From Formicarius rufipectus (lineage: Eukaryota; Chordata; Aves; Passeriformes; Formicariidae), in contig VXAU01001757.1 in assembly GCA_013399695.1 (NCBI GenBank), positions 686,619 to 750,618 on the forward strand: a stretch of DNA of 64,000 bases. Direction: 5' to 3'. This document shows positions 34,601 through 46,600 of this stretch, in pieces (within the stretch, counting starts at the first letter, position 1; every line of letters begins with the position of its first letter). Made by a program: the position numbers and the translations under genes. The notes under the pieces are model-generated. The model made no database searches. It had not been told where the DNA came from and worked only from the letters and a program-made list of their open reading frames with translations.

Positions 34601-37600
34601 GAAGGCAGGGGAGGTGAAGATGATGCAACTCTAATGCCTGGTCCTACAAAACCCTGCTCTTAGGGGGCATCCCCAAAAGATGTGTTTTCAGGCTGAATAT
34701 CAGATTTTCCTCCCCATATCATATTGCTTTGCCTTGCTTGGCTCTGCTTATCCCCTGCCTTCTTACAGGACTATCTGTGCAGTAGCAGTCAGAAGCAAAT
34801 AAAAACAAGCTGCTTTTTGTTTGCGCTTATTTTAAACATTGTGACAACGTTTGGATTAATGTCAGGTCTTGTGAAAAGCTCTTTAAAAGTCAAACATACT
34901 GAGCTGCTTACCAGCATCCCTTTGAATCCTGCATCTGCCTGCTGCCCTTCCAGATAATGGTCTGGAAAGCAAGGAAACATCTTATTTCTTTTTCCTTCTT
35001 GTAATCAGGCTGTTAAATACGGTTGAGGTTTCAGGTTCTGGAACTGTTTAATTGTGTAGCCACTTGGGCTGAGGTCCGTGTTTTGGTGAGTGTTTCCCCT
35101 TCCTTTGGCAGGCAAACAAACAACAGAAACATTAAATTAGGCTGATTTCTAACAGAAGCAACGTCTTCCCCCAAACATTACAATCCACTGCATTTTAATT
35201 AAAAACAACATCGACAGTGCATCAAACCTCTATTAATTTTAATCAGCAGCTTCTTCTGGAGGCTTTTAGGAGTAAATTGTGCCCTGCTCACTCTTCTCCA
35301 GGAGGAGGGAGTGGGGAACAATGGATGAGCTTTGTGCAGGCACAGTGAGCCCTGAAGTACCGATTTTAAAAGGCATTTCAAAGGTGTTTAAAACGTGTTT
35401 GAATGGGGTGGAAGTTATAAAGAGGAGGGAGAGCTGAGAGGAGGGCGATCCAGGGGTGTCTATGGGTGGTACCTGCCTGGACTGCAGATAAATCCAGCAC
35501 CTGGAGGAGACCAGATCCTGTTTATTTGGGTTGCTGTCCTGGTTCCCTGCACAGCAGGCAGGGCTGAGGTTCTCTGCAGGTCACCCCAGGGCTCTCAGGG
35601 GTGTGGAGAGGCACCCAGTGCTCCCTGCCCCTCGGCTCAGGCGTTGGCTGTTCCTCTGTGCAGGTGGGAAGAGCCTCTGCCGTGCCCAGGGCTTGATGGG
35701 AAAGAGCATTTTAGCCATTCCTGTGATTCCTCTGAGAGCTGAGCTAAATGCTGCCAGTGTATACAGTCCCTTATGAAAGCAAAGGGTTTGCAGCCTCTGT
35801 GTGGACAGAGTGGCATGGAAAGCCAAAGGAATGAGGGTAACATTTGCTTTTTATAGCTCCTGGTATTTGTTTGCTCGTGGCAGTCACCAGCAATGCCCTC
35901 TGTGTTCGCTGTGCTGTGCCCCACCCTCCTGCAGTCACACTGTGCCCAAGTAAACAGCTCCTGTCTGGGGTCAGCTGGAGTGGAAACCTTTGCTGGGGAA
36001 GGGAAAACCCTCTCTTGCCCTTCCCTGGCTCTCTTGGGCAGGAGAAGTCAACTGGAGAGGGGCTTTGCCCAGGTGTCCATGGAGATGCTGTGTGGAAGGG
36101 AAAAATGGGATCAGGGAGGAGGAGTGGAGGGTGGCTGAGATCTGCCCAGGCTGGAACCCGAGTGAGACACGGAGACCCTGTGCCAGCTCTCAGGGGAGCC
36201 AGGAGAGCAGGTGGTGAGCAGGGAATTGTCTGCTCACCCGAAAATCTGGGAGGTGCTGCTCAGCTCTGGTGTGGAGGGCAGGTCCTTCTCCACGTGGATG
36301 CTCTGCTGTTGCTCAGGCACAGTGACCATGGGTGTCCCTGTGTCCTGCAGGAGCCAGGGCTGCTGCCTGGGGTTGGAGAGGAGCATCTGCTGGGGCTGAT
36401 GCAACGGGGTGGCTTTGGGCCAGGGCTTTCTAGAATAAGCAGGCATTTCTGGTGCCCAGCTGGAAACTGCTGTCAGGGCAACTGGCTTGGCAGAGACTCC
36501 GCCTTTCTTGAACTCCCCCTCACTTTTTGGAAAGGGTTGCTTGGGGCTTTTGTGTCCTGCTCCCAGCAGAAAGGAGGAAAAAGAGGAAAGGGAGTCCAAA
36601 ACCCTGCCTGCAGGTTTATTCCTGGGATGACTTTCACTACAGCCAGATTTCACTGTTTGCTTTTCCCTCTGCAGCTCTGGGAAGTGCCAGTGTAAGGTTG
36701 GTGTCACGGGCCTGAAGTGTGACCAGTGCAGTGAGGGATATTACAGGTTTAACGAGACCACGTGTGAGCCCTGTCAGTGCAACAACCACTCCCAGACCTG
36801 CAACAGCACCACAGGTGAGTGCAGGGGGTGCAGGCTTCACCTGTCTCCTTCCTTCTGGTTTCTGCTGTTTACATTCACACACCTCTGCTCTCCTCCCCTT
36901 CCACGTCTTTATGCCTGGAGTATCCAAAATCTTTACCTTGAAACTGAGATGGAAACGCAGGGCAGGGTTGGAGCTGAGCCTCTTTGAAGGAAGGCTGTAA
37001 AGGCTGTGTGTTTCACCCCAGGCTGCAGTGCAGAGCCTTAATTCAGTGGTCTGTATTGAAAATCAGGGCTCTATTGTTCTCTACACTTACACAAACACAA
37101 AGCATGGGCTTTTAAAGAGCTTTTGTTTAACTGGTGTTTACCTGGAAACATATACTGTGCTGGCACTGACTTAAGGGAACTTATTGCCCCAGACTGCAGG
37201 ATTAGAGCTGGAAAAAACTGGCAGCACCTAATTAAGATTGCCCACTTTTTATAAATTTACCTCGTTAATTTTCCTGGATCATTTCTGTGACTGTCTCTCA
37301 CTCAGATGTTGATGAAGTACAAATGTCGAGGCACCTGTGCTTTGAGTAGCTTTTGGGAGGGCAGAGGGGAGCCTCATCACTTTCCCATCTCCACTGGAAG
37401 GAGAGATCCCAGGGGAGAGATGTTATGTCATTGCCTGTGCAACACCCACTGCAGCCACAGGACTCACTTCAAGATCCAAATTCTCATCAAAACTTCAGGT
37501 TGAAATGCAGTTCTGTAATATTTGTCCAGGAACTTAGAAAGGGGCAACAATTCCAAGTACCAGTGCAGAGTTTTTGTGCAGCTGGCAGAGAGGCAGAGCC

Positions 37601-40600
37601 CACCCAGTGAGGTGTTTCTGGGCAGTTTGTGCCCCAGTGCTCCCTCCTGGGCTGCTCTGTGTTTGCAGCACAGGCAGTGCTGCTGCCCACCAGATCAGTG
37701 CTCCCCGAGGATGAATTACTGCATTTCCTTGAGGATGAATTGCTGCATTCACTCCTCTGCTGAGCTCAATGTGCTTGTGTCCTCCCAGTATTGAAGGATA
37801 CAAGACTGTCCCCAAAGCTGTGCACACATCAGCTGTGTTACTGATTTGGAGCTGGGTGTGTGGGTTTTGTGAAGGAGGAGGAGAATCTGCTCTTCCCTTT
37901 TTTTCCCCCCTCAGTGTTCTCCCTGCTCTCGATTTACAAAACAAAACCCAAAGAAAACCCAGCACAGGCCTTGCCCCTGGCACGGGACTGTTCAGGCAGC
38001 CCTTCTGCTGGTGCTGCCCATGGCATTGCAATGAAAACCCCTTGTTTTGGTTAATGACCTTTTGTTGATTTGACAAAAATAGTGTTTTGTTTTTTTAAAT
38101 TTTCCTCCATCTGCTTTATTTGCTACTGGGTATGGGGGAACCAAACAAATCCAGAACAGAGAACAGTCAATTGAAGATCAGATCAGATGCTTAATAAGTA
38201 AGGAGGACACTCATCTTGCTCTAGAGACTGCACTCTGTGTGACCTCCCCAGCTTTGCATCAACTCCTTGTAGCCTTTGTCAAATTTTCAAGGGCTTTTTT
38301 TCCCCATTAATGCTGTACTTTGGGCTCCCTCTGCCGGCTCTGCAGCTGGTTCCTGCTTGGCTTTGCTCTGTCCAGGAGGAATACTTAAAATTGCTGGGCA
38401 CAAATAAGTGCCTTGGGCAGCGGGAGCTCCCCAGGCGACAGCACTTCCTGCAGCATGACCCTCGTGCCCCCATGGCCGTGTCTGTGCAGTGAGGGGGGTT
38501 GGTCCTTCCCAGCTGGGCCACTCTGAGGGCTGATCCTTCCCCAGGGCATTATTGGGATGAGAAGTGCTATTAATTATTGAGGCTTTTCCCAGTGATACCT
38601 GATTGCAAGTCCATGCCTGCTTTGCATGGCTGCGCAAGGTGCTGACTCGTGAGAACGCAGTCATTTTGCAGGGCTGGTGGGGATAAATGGGAGTAATTTG
38701 TGCCCATGGGAAGGACTCTGGTCCTGAAATGGCCAAGACTCTACAGATAACACGGGTGTGATTCCAGATTTATGCCCCCATTAATGCCTATGGAGGACAG
38801 TCCAAGGCACCTGTGCTGTGACTGGGCAGATGGACTTCCCATGAGTTACCCTGTCCCAGGAATCAGTGCCGCTGAAAGAGCTCATCAAGGTTTGCTGCTG
38901 GAGAAACCCAGCCCAGCAGATAATTTCCCCCTCTAACTCTGACATCTCTCCCACAAAAACCACTGGCTCGTGTCCGACAAGCTGCTGAGGGAAGAGCAAA
39001 CAGCGTGTGGGAGCTGACGCCGAGCAAGTGTCTGTAGTCACGGGGGTGCTGTCAGAGCCCTGCTGGGTGGGTGAGTCAGCCACTTCCCAGGGTTGCTTCC
39101 TGCCCTTGGCACGAGGGTTGGCTGCAAGGACACCCCAGGCTGGCATGGGGATGCTCAGCAGCAGAGTCATCCCTGTGGAAAGGGAGGGAGCAGGAGCCAT
39201 GCAGTGTATTAGACTTGTGATGGAGCCAAACTGTTCTGATATTATTTAATAAGAAAATCTGCTGTGGGCTTTTTAACAGTCGGCATTAACCTAAATTGGG
39301 ATTTTTTTTTTCCTGTGGTTGATATTGATATGAGATTTTTCCATCCCCCAGCAGTTCTGCTGGATCAGCTCAGGGAATCTGTGCTCTCACATGCAGTGAG
39401 AACACTGCTCTGTGCCACTCTGCTCTACAGACAGGGGCTGTTGCCTCTGCAGAGTGTGGTACAGAGATTTAATCACACCAGGCTCCCTCCCAGCTGAGGA
39501 GTTGGCTGAATTACAGCCTGTTCCTGGTGATGGATGGCCTTTGGATGGAGGCTGCGTTTTCATAACTAGGGAGATTTTTCTTCTCTGGTCACAGAGGCAT
39601 CAAAATGCAATTTGGAGGCCATTAGGACACGGCCTCTGCCAAGACACAGCCTGTCAACCTTCTGATTCAGGAGCCTCCCCAGGAAGGGGAGGTGGCTCAT
39701 GTGAGCCCCCAGTTCTCCTCTGTTTCTCTGGGAAGGTCAGTGACTGCTGCTGCCTTCTCCTGTGTTGGGGATGGAGAGGTTGGGGCCACACTGGTGGGAT
39801 GGAGCTGCCTGTCCTCAGAGCAAGACGGTGGCACGTCCTGACCACCAGCTATGGGTGTAGGAAGAGACTGCACCCAAAAAACCCCAAAGGCATAAACCTG
39901 AGGGATCCCTCTGTCAGTGTAGTCTGAGGCATCTTCAAAAATGAAGATCAGTAAGTGTATATTTTCTGTGCTAAAAATTGTAATATGCTTTATAGTGTAA
40001 GTAACTGACATCTATAGAAGCCTAAATGTAAGAATTTAGGAGTGACATGGGAGTGGGGGACTTCAAACTTCAAAATTCCATCTCACTGGTACAAATGTAA
40101 ACTGAAATTCCTTTCCTTGAGGGGAGGTTAACATGGGTAGCACCTGTTTACCTGCAGTGACCTTTCAGTGGGGACCTGTGGGGCCTCTCTGCTGGTGCCA
40201 CCTGCTTTTCCACATGATCTGTGTGTGTATGGAGTTGAGGAGATGAGCATCAGAAGGTCATAAGAGGCCAGGATCGTGTTTTGGCCAGAGGGCATCCCAA
40301 ACCACCTGTGAGCTTGGATAATTGCGAGCCCTCCACGCGGATTCCTGACCCAAATGTTCTGCTCCAGTTCCTGCTGCTGAACCGTTGCTTGTGCTCCTCT
40401 CCCTTCCCCAGGCACCTGCCTGAACTGCCAGGAGAACACGGAGGGGCACCACTGTGAGCTCTGCAAGGAGGGTTTCTACCGCAGTGCCCGTCCTGCCCAC
40501 GCCTGCCAGCGCTGCCCCTGCTCCATCGTGGCATCCACCGGCACCTGCCGCATACGTGAGGCTTCTCTTTTGATCTAATTCCTCCTTATGGGTGTCTCTC

Positions 40601-43600
40601 TCTCCTATTAAACTGCAACTCAGAGTGCACCAGCCAAGTGAGGTGTGAATCTCCTGTTTGTGGGCGCTGGGGCACCTTGCAGGCAGCAGCACCTGCTGTG
40701 ATGCACCTCTTGTGCTTGTGTTCCCTCTTGTTGAGAGCAGCTGTGGAGTCAGTCTGAGCAGGAGGGCTCAGAATCACTGAATGGTTTGGGTTGGAAGGGA
40801 TCTTAGAGCTCACCTCATTTCAACTCCCACTGTGTTGCTGCAGCCTTCTGTGAGGAGCCTGCAGAGTTTTGCAGTGAGAAACTGCTGGGCTTGTGGCAGC
40901 CAGGAGAGGTGCAGGAGGTGCCCAGCAGTGCCAGGTAGCCATCCATACTTCTGAGCCTGCTTCTGATGGTCTCCATGGGACTCCAAGGAGAGATTCTCCA
41001 ATGTAACTGAGAGAAGTCATAGCTGTAATAGTCATATGTATTACTTTTTTGGATATTTCCTTGATCACTTTTGCAAGCAAGCTGCTTCTGGCTTCTTACA
41101 GGGCAAAAAGTTCTTGGGGATGACAAGCATCCCTGATATAGTGCCAGTTGTTCTCTGAAATCACCTGATTAAGAAGGAAATATTCAGGACTAATAATCTA
41201 TTCCCTTAGAAACGTGCTGAGCGTGTTCTGTGAGGCTGGTATGAGGCATCCCAACGCTGGTTTTTCCCTCCAGGAACAGAGAAACCTCCACCGCTCAAAA
41301 GTGGTGTTTTCAGCTCCAAACTGGGGGCTGGCTGACGCTTGGCACCTGTGTGTGCCCCCCGTGGGGGGTCCCCGCGGAACAAACTCCTGATCCGGAAGGG
41401 GATTCTTTAAGCCTTGTGGGTGCTGTGTTGAAATGAGGTCTGCTTCGGCAGGGATTATCCTGCTGGTCCTGGAGTCTTAGTCCATAACCTGGGAGAATAA
41501 TTGTGTGCTGCCTGCCCTCCCTCCACACACGTATCCCCTGTAGGCCCCAGAGAAAGGACACACAGTGGTCACCAGTGAGGGAGGAACAAAACAAAGTTTA
41601 TTCATGGATCAAGGGTTTATATAGACTTTGGAGGGTTTCACACCCACCACTAAGGGACAAGGAGGTGGGGGGGAGGGTCTGGCTCTGGGCCAATGGGAGT
41701 TGTGGAATTTACATTTCAGTAGGAGGGGGTTTCAGGTAACAAGGTGTTTTAATTTCCTCCTGCCCCTCCGAGCATACAGGGGGGTTTCTGGGAAGAAGAC
41801 ACCGTGACAAGGCAAAAAGACACTTAAAACAACATCAAACACATCAGTTTAAAGCATTATAATTTTCTGGTTGATTCCCTTCCCCTGCCAGTCTTTGGCA
41901 GGACTCTTTCCGTGCTATAAATTGTGAATTGATTCCCACAACACCCACCACCGTGGCTCCCCGAGGGACCGTGGCACACCCCGCTTTTCTCTCTGTGCCC
42001 CCTCAGAGCCTGGCGAGACTGCGCCGAGGTGTGACCGCTGCCGGCCGGGCTACACCGGCCCCAACTGCGACCGCTGTGACCGGGGCTACTACAACTCGGA
42101 CAGCATCTGCGTGCCCTGCAGGTGCCACGGCAACGTGGACCCGGCGCTGTCCCCCAGCGTGTGCCACCCCGACAGCGGCCGCTGCATCGGCTGCCTCTAC
42201 CACACCGCCGGCGTCCACTGCGAGCGCTGCGAGGAGGGCTATGCCCGGGACCGAGAGGGCTCCAACTGCACCCGGAGAGGTAAGATGTGCTCCTCGGAGC
42301 TGCCGCCGCCCCCAAGCTGAGTGGGGAAAGCTGTCGGGGCTTCGTCTGGGTTTGCGTCGGTTGATGCCAAAGAGAGCGAAATAAATGACCTGCCCGGAGG
42401 CAGTTTGGTCTTGAAGCGGCAAAGGTGTTTATTGCAGCGTTGGGGAAGCACAAACTGCTTCAAAGTTTCAGCGAGAATGGAGGTAATTTATGCAGTTGGC
42501 ATTCAAGATTACATCCTCTTACCGTACATATTCATGCAGTTTCATCATCTGATTATCATATTCATAGGAGGTGGAGTTCAGGCGGAGCTGGGGCAGAGCC
42601 TTCCAGGATTTTCTCTTGGCATAGTTTGTAGGTGGTCGTTCCGGCCTTCAGCCTCACCCTCGGGATCATCTTCTCGTCTTCCTCACACTGGACTTTTCAC
42701 CTTTCTTTGTTAGCTCACTCACTTGCTGATCTGTGCAAAACTCTTTGGCTCATGGCTCCCCTCAAATGCCTACCTTAACTATATTTATGACCACTAGGTC
42801 CTGTGGTATAGTACTCCCAGCTTTTATCTAAGGTTTTTTGGTCTAGTAAACAGAACAGAACGAGCTCTCCACCAGATACCAAGCAGAACATTCATTCTGC
42901 AGCTCTCTAAGGGGACAGGGCACTCCTATTGACACACAGTCCAGCTCGTGGTGAAGGGAAGGGAGGTGGATCTTGGTGCCTGCTAGTTGGGAGTTGTCTT
43001 TGGAACCACCCTGATTGCAGGCACTGTTAGGGAACAAGCTGGAAAAAACCCCTCTATTTGCAGTGCATGTAGGTTTTCAGACTTCCATGTCTCAGTGAAG
43101 TGTCCTTGCTGACTGTCCCATTCTACAGCACTGTCTGGTTCCATAGAAAGGCCATTTGTAATATTATCACTCTCCACACTCTGCAAACAAGAGCTATTTG
43201 GTTCAACTTTAGATATTCTGTGTTGTTTTGCTTTCTAAATGAGGAAGCCAAAGGTCCGAAAGGTGAGATGCAAACTTTCTGAGGGAGTCAACACCAGAAT
43301 TTACTGGTACCTGCTCTGGGTGTCCCATCAGTCTCCAGTCCACAACTGCATGTAGCATATTAGATGCAAACTCTGGTGCTTAGAGGGGTTGCTGCACAGC
43401 AGGAGGGTTTGGAGTAAAATGAGAGAAGATGATTCTGAAGTTGCTCTTTCAGTGGTTATCTGGAGGTTGGTCCTCACAGTGGAAGCTCCATGCTTGGAAA
43501 CATCAGGGGTGTGATGTATTAGGTGAGAGAACCCAGAGTTCAGGGAAGTGTCTGGGCACAAATTCGTCCTTGTCACCAAGAGATATTCGATTCAGATCTT

Positions 43601-46600
43601 CCATCAGGAGCAAATGTGGCTTTTACTCCCATGCTGCTCTCTGTAATCACAGAGTCCTTCCCTGCTCAGGGAGGTGATCAATACAGCAAAGTTGGAGGCT
43701 CATTAGCTGTAACTGTGCTGTCACAGGGCTGGAAACAGCACTTTTGCATCAGTTCATTCATTACCTCCCCCTGCACAGCAAAGATCCACATGACCTTGCT
43801 CCATGAAAATCCATATAGATGGCTTTGCTTGTGTGCTCGAAGATTTTAGCATTTGGTTTTATTTTAATGGCACTGGTACAGCCAGGTCCTGATGTGGGGA
43901 AAGACTGTCCCCTTTCACAGGGCCTGGAACATGCTCTTTGAGCTTTCCTCCTTCCCTGACACTCATTTTCCCCCTTTCTTATTAAGCAATTAAAAAAGTG
44001 TGTGTTTTCTTTCCATTTCCTTACACACAAATTGCCTACAAACTGACTGAGGACCTGAGCATTAACTAGTTCTGGGTTGATATTTTCCTAAACCCCCAGT
44101 GCATCAGAGTGGCCTGATTCTGAGGGGCTTGTGGAGCGAAATCATCCCCCAAGTTCTGTTCCACCTTCAGATGAAATGAGGCAGCAGGTTCTGTACAACC
44201 AAAGCTAAACCCAACCCTGGGCACCCGCAGGGGCCATTCCGAGCCTTAAACCCGACCGAGATTCTGATGCTTTTCAGGTTGATGGGATATTCCAAGGACA
44301 CGTGGGCTGACCCCAGGCAGTGTTTTGAGCCCCAGCGTGGGCAGCGTTGCTGCCTCCACGGAGAGGCCCTCAGTGGTGCAGGGTGGCTCTGTGCCACTGT
44401 GCCCAGCACCGCAGCCTTCCCGGCGCTGGCGTGGGGGCTCCTGCTGGTGCTCCTGATGCCAAAAAGCACAAAATAAATGAACTGCTCAGAGACAGTTTGG
44501 TCTTTAAGCAGCAAAGGTATTTATTGCAATGTTGGGAAGTGAGGCAGTTCCACTGCACAAACTTGCTTCAAAGTTTCAGCAAGAATCGAGGTAATTTATC
44601 CATTAAAGATTACAAAATCTTAACATACATATTTATGGTCTTGTGATAGATAATTGTCATATTCATAGGAGGCGGAGTTGGTGTGGAGCCTTCCAGGATC
44701 TTCTCTTGGCACAGTTTTTAGGTGGTCTTTCTGGCCTTCAGCCTCTTCAGGGATCATTTTCTCCCCTTTCTCACCATGACTTCTCCACCTTTCTTTGTGA
44801 GGTGTCCTGGCTAGTCAAGCTTGCAAAGCCACTTGGCTCAAGGCCTTCCTACCTTATTCAAATTCATGTTACCCTGATTATGATCACTGGGTTTATCCTA
44901 TAGCACTCCCAGCAGTCTTCTAAGGTTTTGGTCCAGTAAATAGAACAGGACAAGTTATTCACCAGGTATCAGGCAGAACAAGCATCCGGCAATTTTCTAA
45001 CAGAGCAAAGTACCTTTACTAATTCAGTGAACTCTTTTAGGCCTTGCTCCTGCTTCACTTCCTTTCAGGAGGCGGCTCTGCCGAGCCCACCCCTCAGTGG
45101 GAGCAGCTGGATGTGCAGCTCACGCCCAGGCTGCCAAAGCAGCCCGTGGAGTGAGCAGCTGCTGCTCTCAAGGAGCTCTGCTGGGACATCTGGAGAGCTG
45201 GCAGAGGAGCAGGCAGCAGAGCAGGCAGCAGAGCAGGCAGTGCCGTATCCCTGCCCGGAGCTCGGCGCTGCTCGCCCTGTCAGTGGGAGCTGCAGGAAAT
45301 GTCTTCAGCCAGCACCTCCGTGCCAGTGCTGAGCCGGTGCTGACTCACAAGAGAAAGCCCAGAAAAGGGCTGTTTCCTTGCTGGTGAATCAGCCATTGTC
45401 TCTCTTCTGAGTTTTTTCCTGATTTTAGCTTTGCCAGGGATTGAGTATTGATGAAGGAATTTGGGAGGGATGACTGAATTCCTCATGGCCTTTTCCCAAA
45501 GTCAGAGCTTTTCCAGGAACCTCTTGCTCATGTCATGGTGCTTCCTACTGCAGAATTCTGCCCATTATCCCATAGAGAAATGCCTTCTGGCGTTCAGCAT
45601 CCCCTTATCAGCCCAAGGCAGGACCTGCAGATAACGGAGGAGCTGCTGCAGGGAGGGGACTCTGGGCAGGAGGCTCAATTAGATGTACGATGCCCCTTCC
45701 AAAGGAATTCTTTCACTGCTTGAAGTGGGAACAGTGACAGCTCAAAGTTAACTTGTGGGAGTTCCCCTGAGGGCCTGTGGCAGGAGATGTGTTGAGTATT
45801 TCCAGCTCCTGTTGCCATTGGAGATGCAACTCAGTGCAAAATTAGTCCTTCGGAAGTGACTCTCCTCCTCAGTCATAATTAGTGGATGTTCAGGAGAGCT
45901 GGATCCTTACAGTGAGGCACCATCAGCTGTAATTGCTGCAGCTGTACGTGGGTTTAAAATGAACTTGCTTTTCCAAGAGCAGGAAGAGAGTGGGAAAAGA
46001 GGGTGAAGAGAGTCCTGTGGAGCAATAGGTGTAGAGAACATTCTGGCTGATTGAGGCTTCAGCTTCTGGAGAGTTCCTGCTGCCTGGACTTGAGATTCTA
46101 AATTAGATCAGGTTATTCATGTGAGGAAATGCTTTATTAGTTACTTTTGTGAGCTTAATACTCAGGATTTGTGGTGCTCTCTGAGGGCTGTAGCTGAACC
46201 AGTTTGATGCAGACATCATGACTTTGCATCCCACTTAGGTGAACTCCAGTGTTGACTTGTCACTGACTCCTGGAACTGAGAAAGGAGTTGTCCCATGCCT
46301 GCTGGAAGCAAGGCAGGTTCTTGGATATTGACTGCCAAGAAGAAGGCAGAGCTCGTGGCACAATCTGGTAGTTCCATGTTCTCATCCTTCATGTGTACAC
46401 CTGTGACAGCAGCTGAAACCAGCACGGGATCCCAACTGGCCTCTGCTGTGTTCAAAAGCTTCATGAGAACATCCACAGTCCTATTTTGTTGTGATTTGGT
46501 CACCTTCTGCTTCTGGCTGTGCAAGCAGGGGGTTTCCTTCAGGTTTGTCTCCAGTTTCTTCATCCAAAAGCAGAACTGAGGTTACTTTGCCCTTTTACCT

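Larger units (their letters stand above)
22684..36674 (+). other. MEGF9: MEGF9 intron 2
   Basis: 14 kb between exons 2 and 3. It holds a solo LTR (24916-25870), two CR1 fragments (28087-28322, 31034-31260), a GC-rich block (30500-30960), an unclassified CpG-rich segment (31270-31850) and possible conserved noncoding blocks. Open frames such as 27063-27704 (-) and 35844-36695 (+) lack recognisable domains and are treated as chance. Confidence 0.85.
40556..42006 (+). other. MEGF9: MEGF9 intron 4
   Basis: 1.45 kb holding a short antisense CR1 tail (40769-40828) and an antisense LTR (about 41237-41809) that ends 197 bases before exon 5. Confidence 0.8.

Noticed and set aside
35844..36695. 283-codon open frame on + running up to MEGF9 exon 3
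   Set aside because: It is in intron sequence, has no family signature, and its reading frame does not give the exon 3 protein.
42934..44340. Internal region of a provirus between the two LTR-like copies
   Set aside because: No gag, pol or env similarity and no primer-binding site recognised; it reads like ordinary intron.
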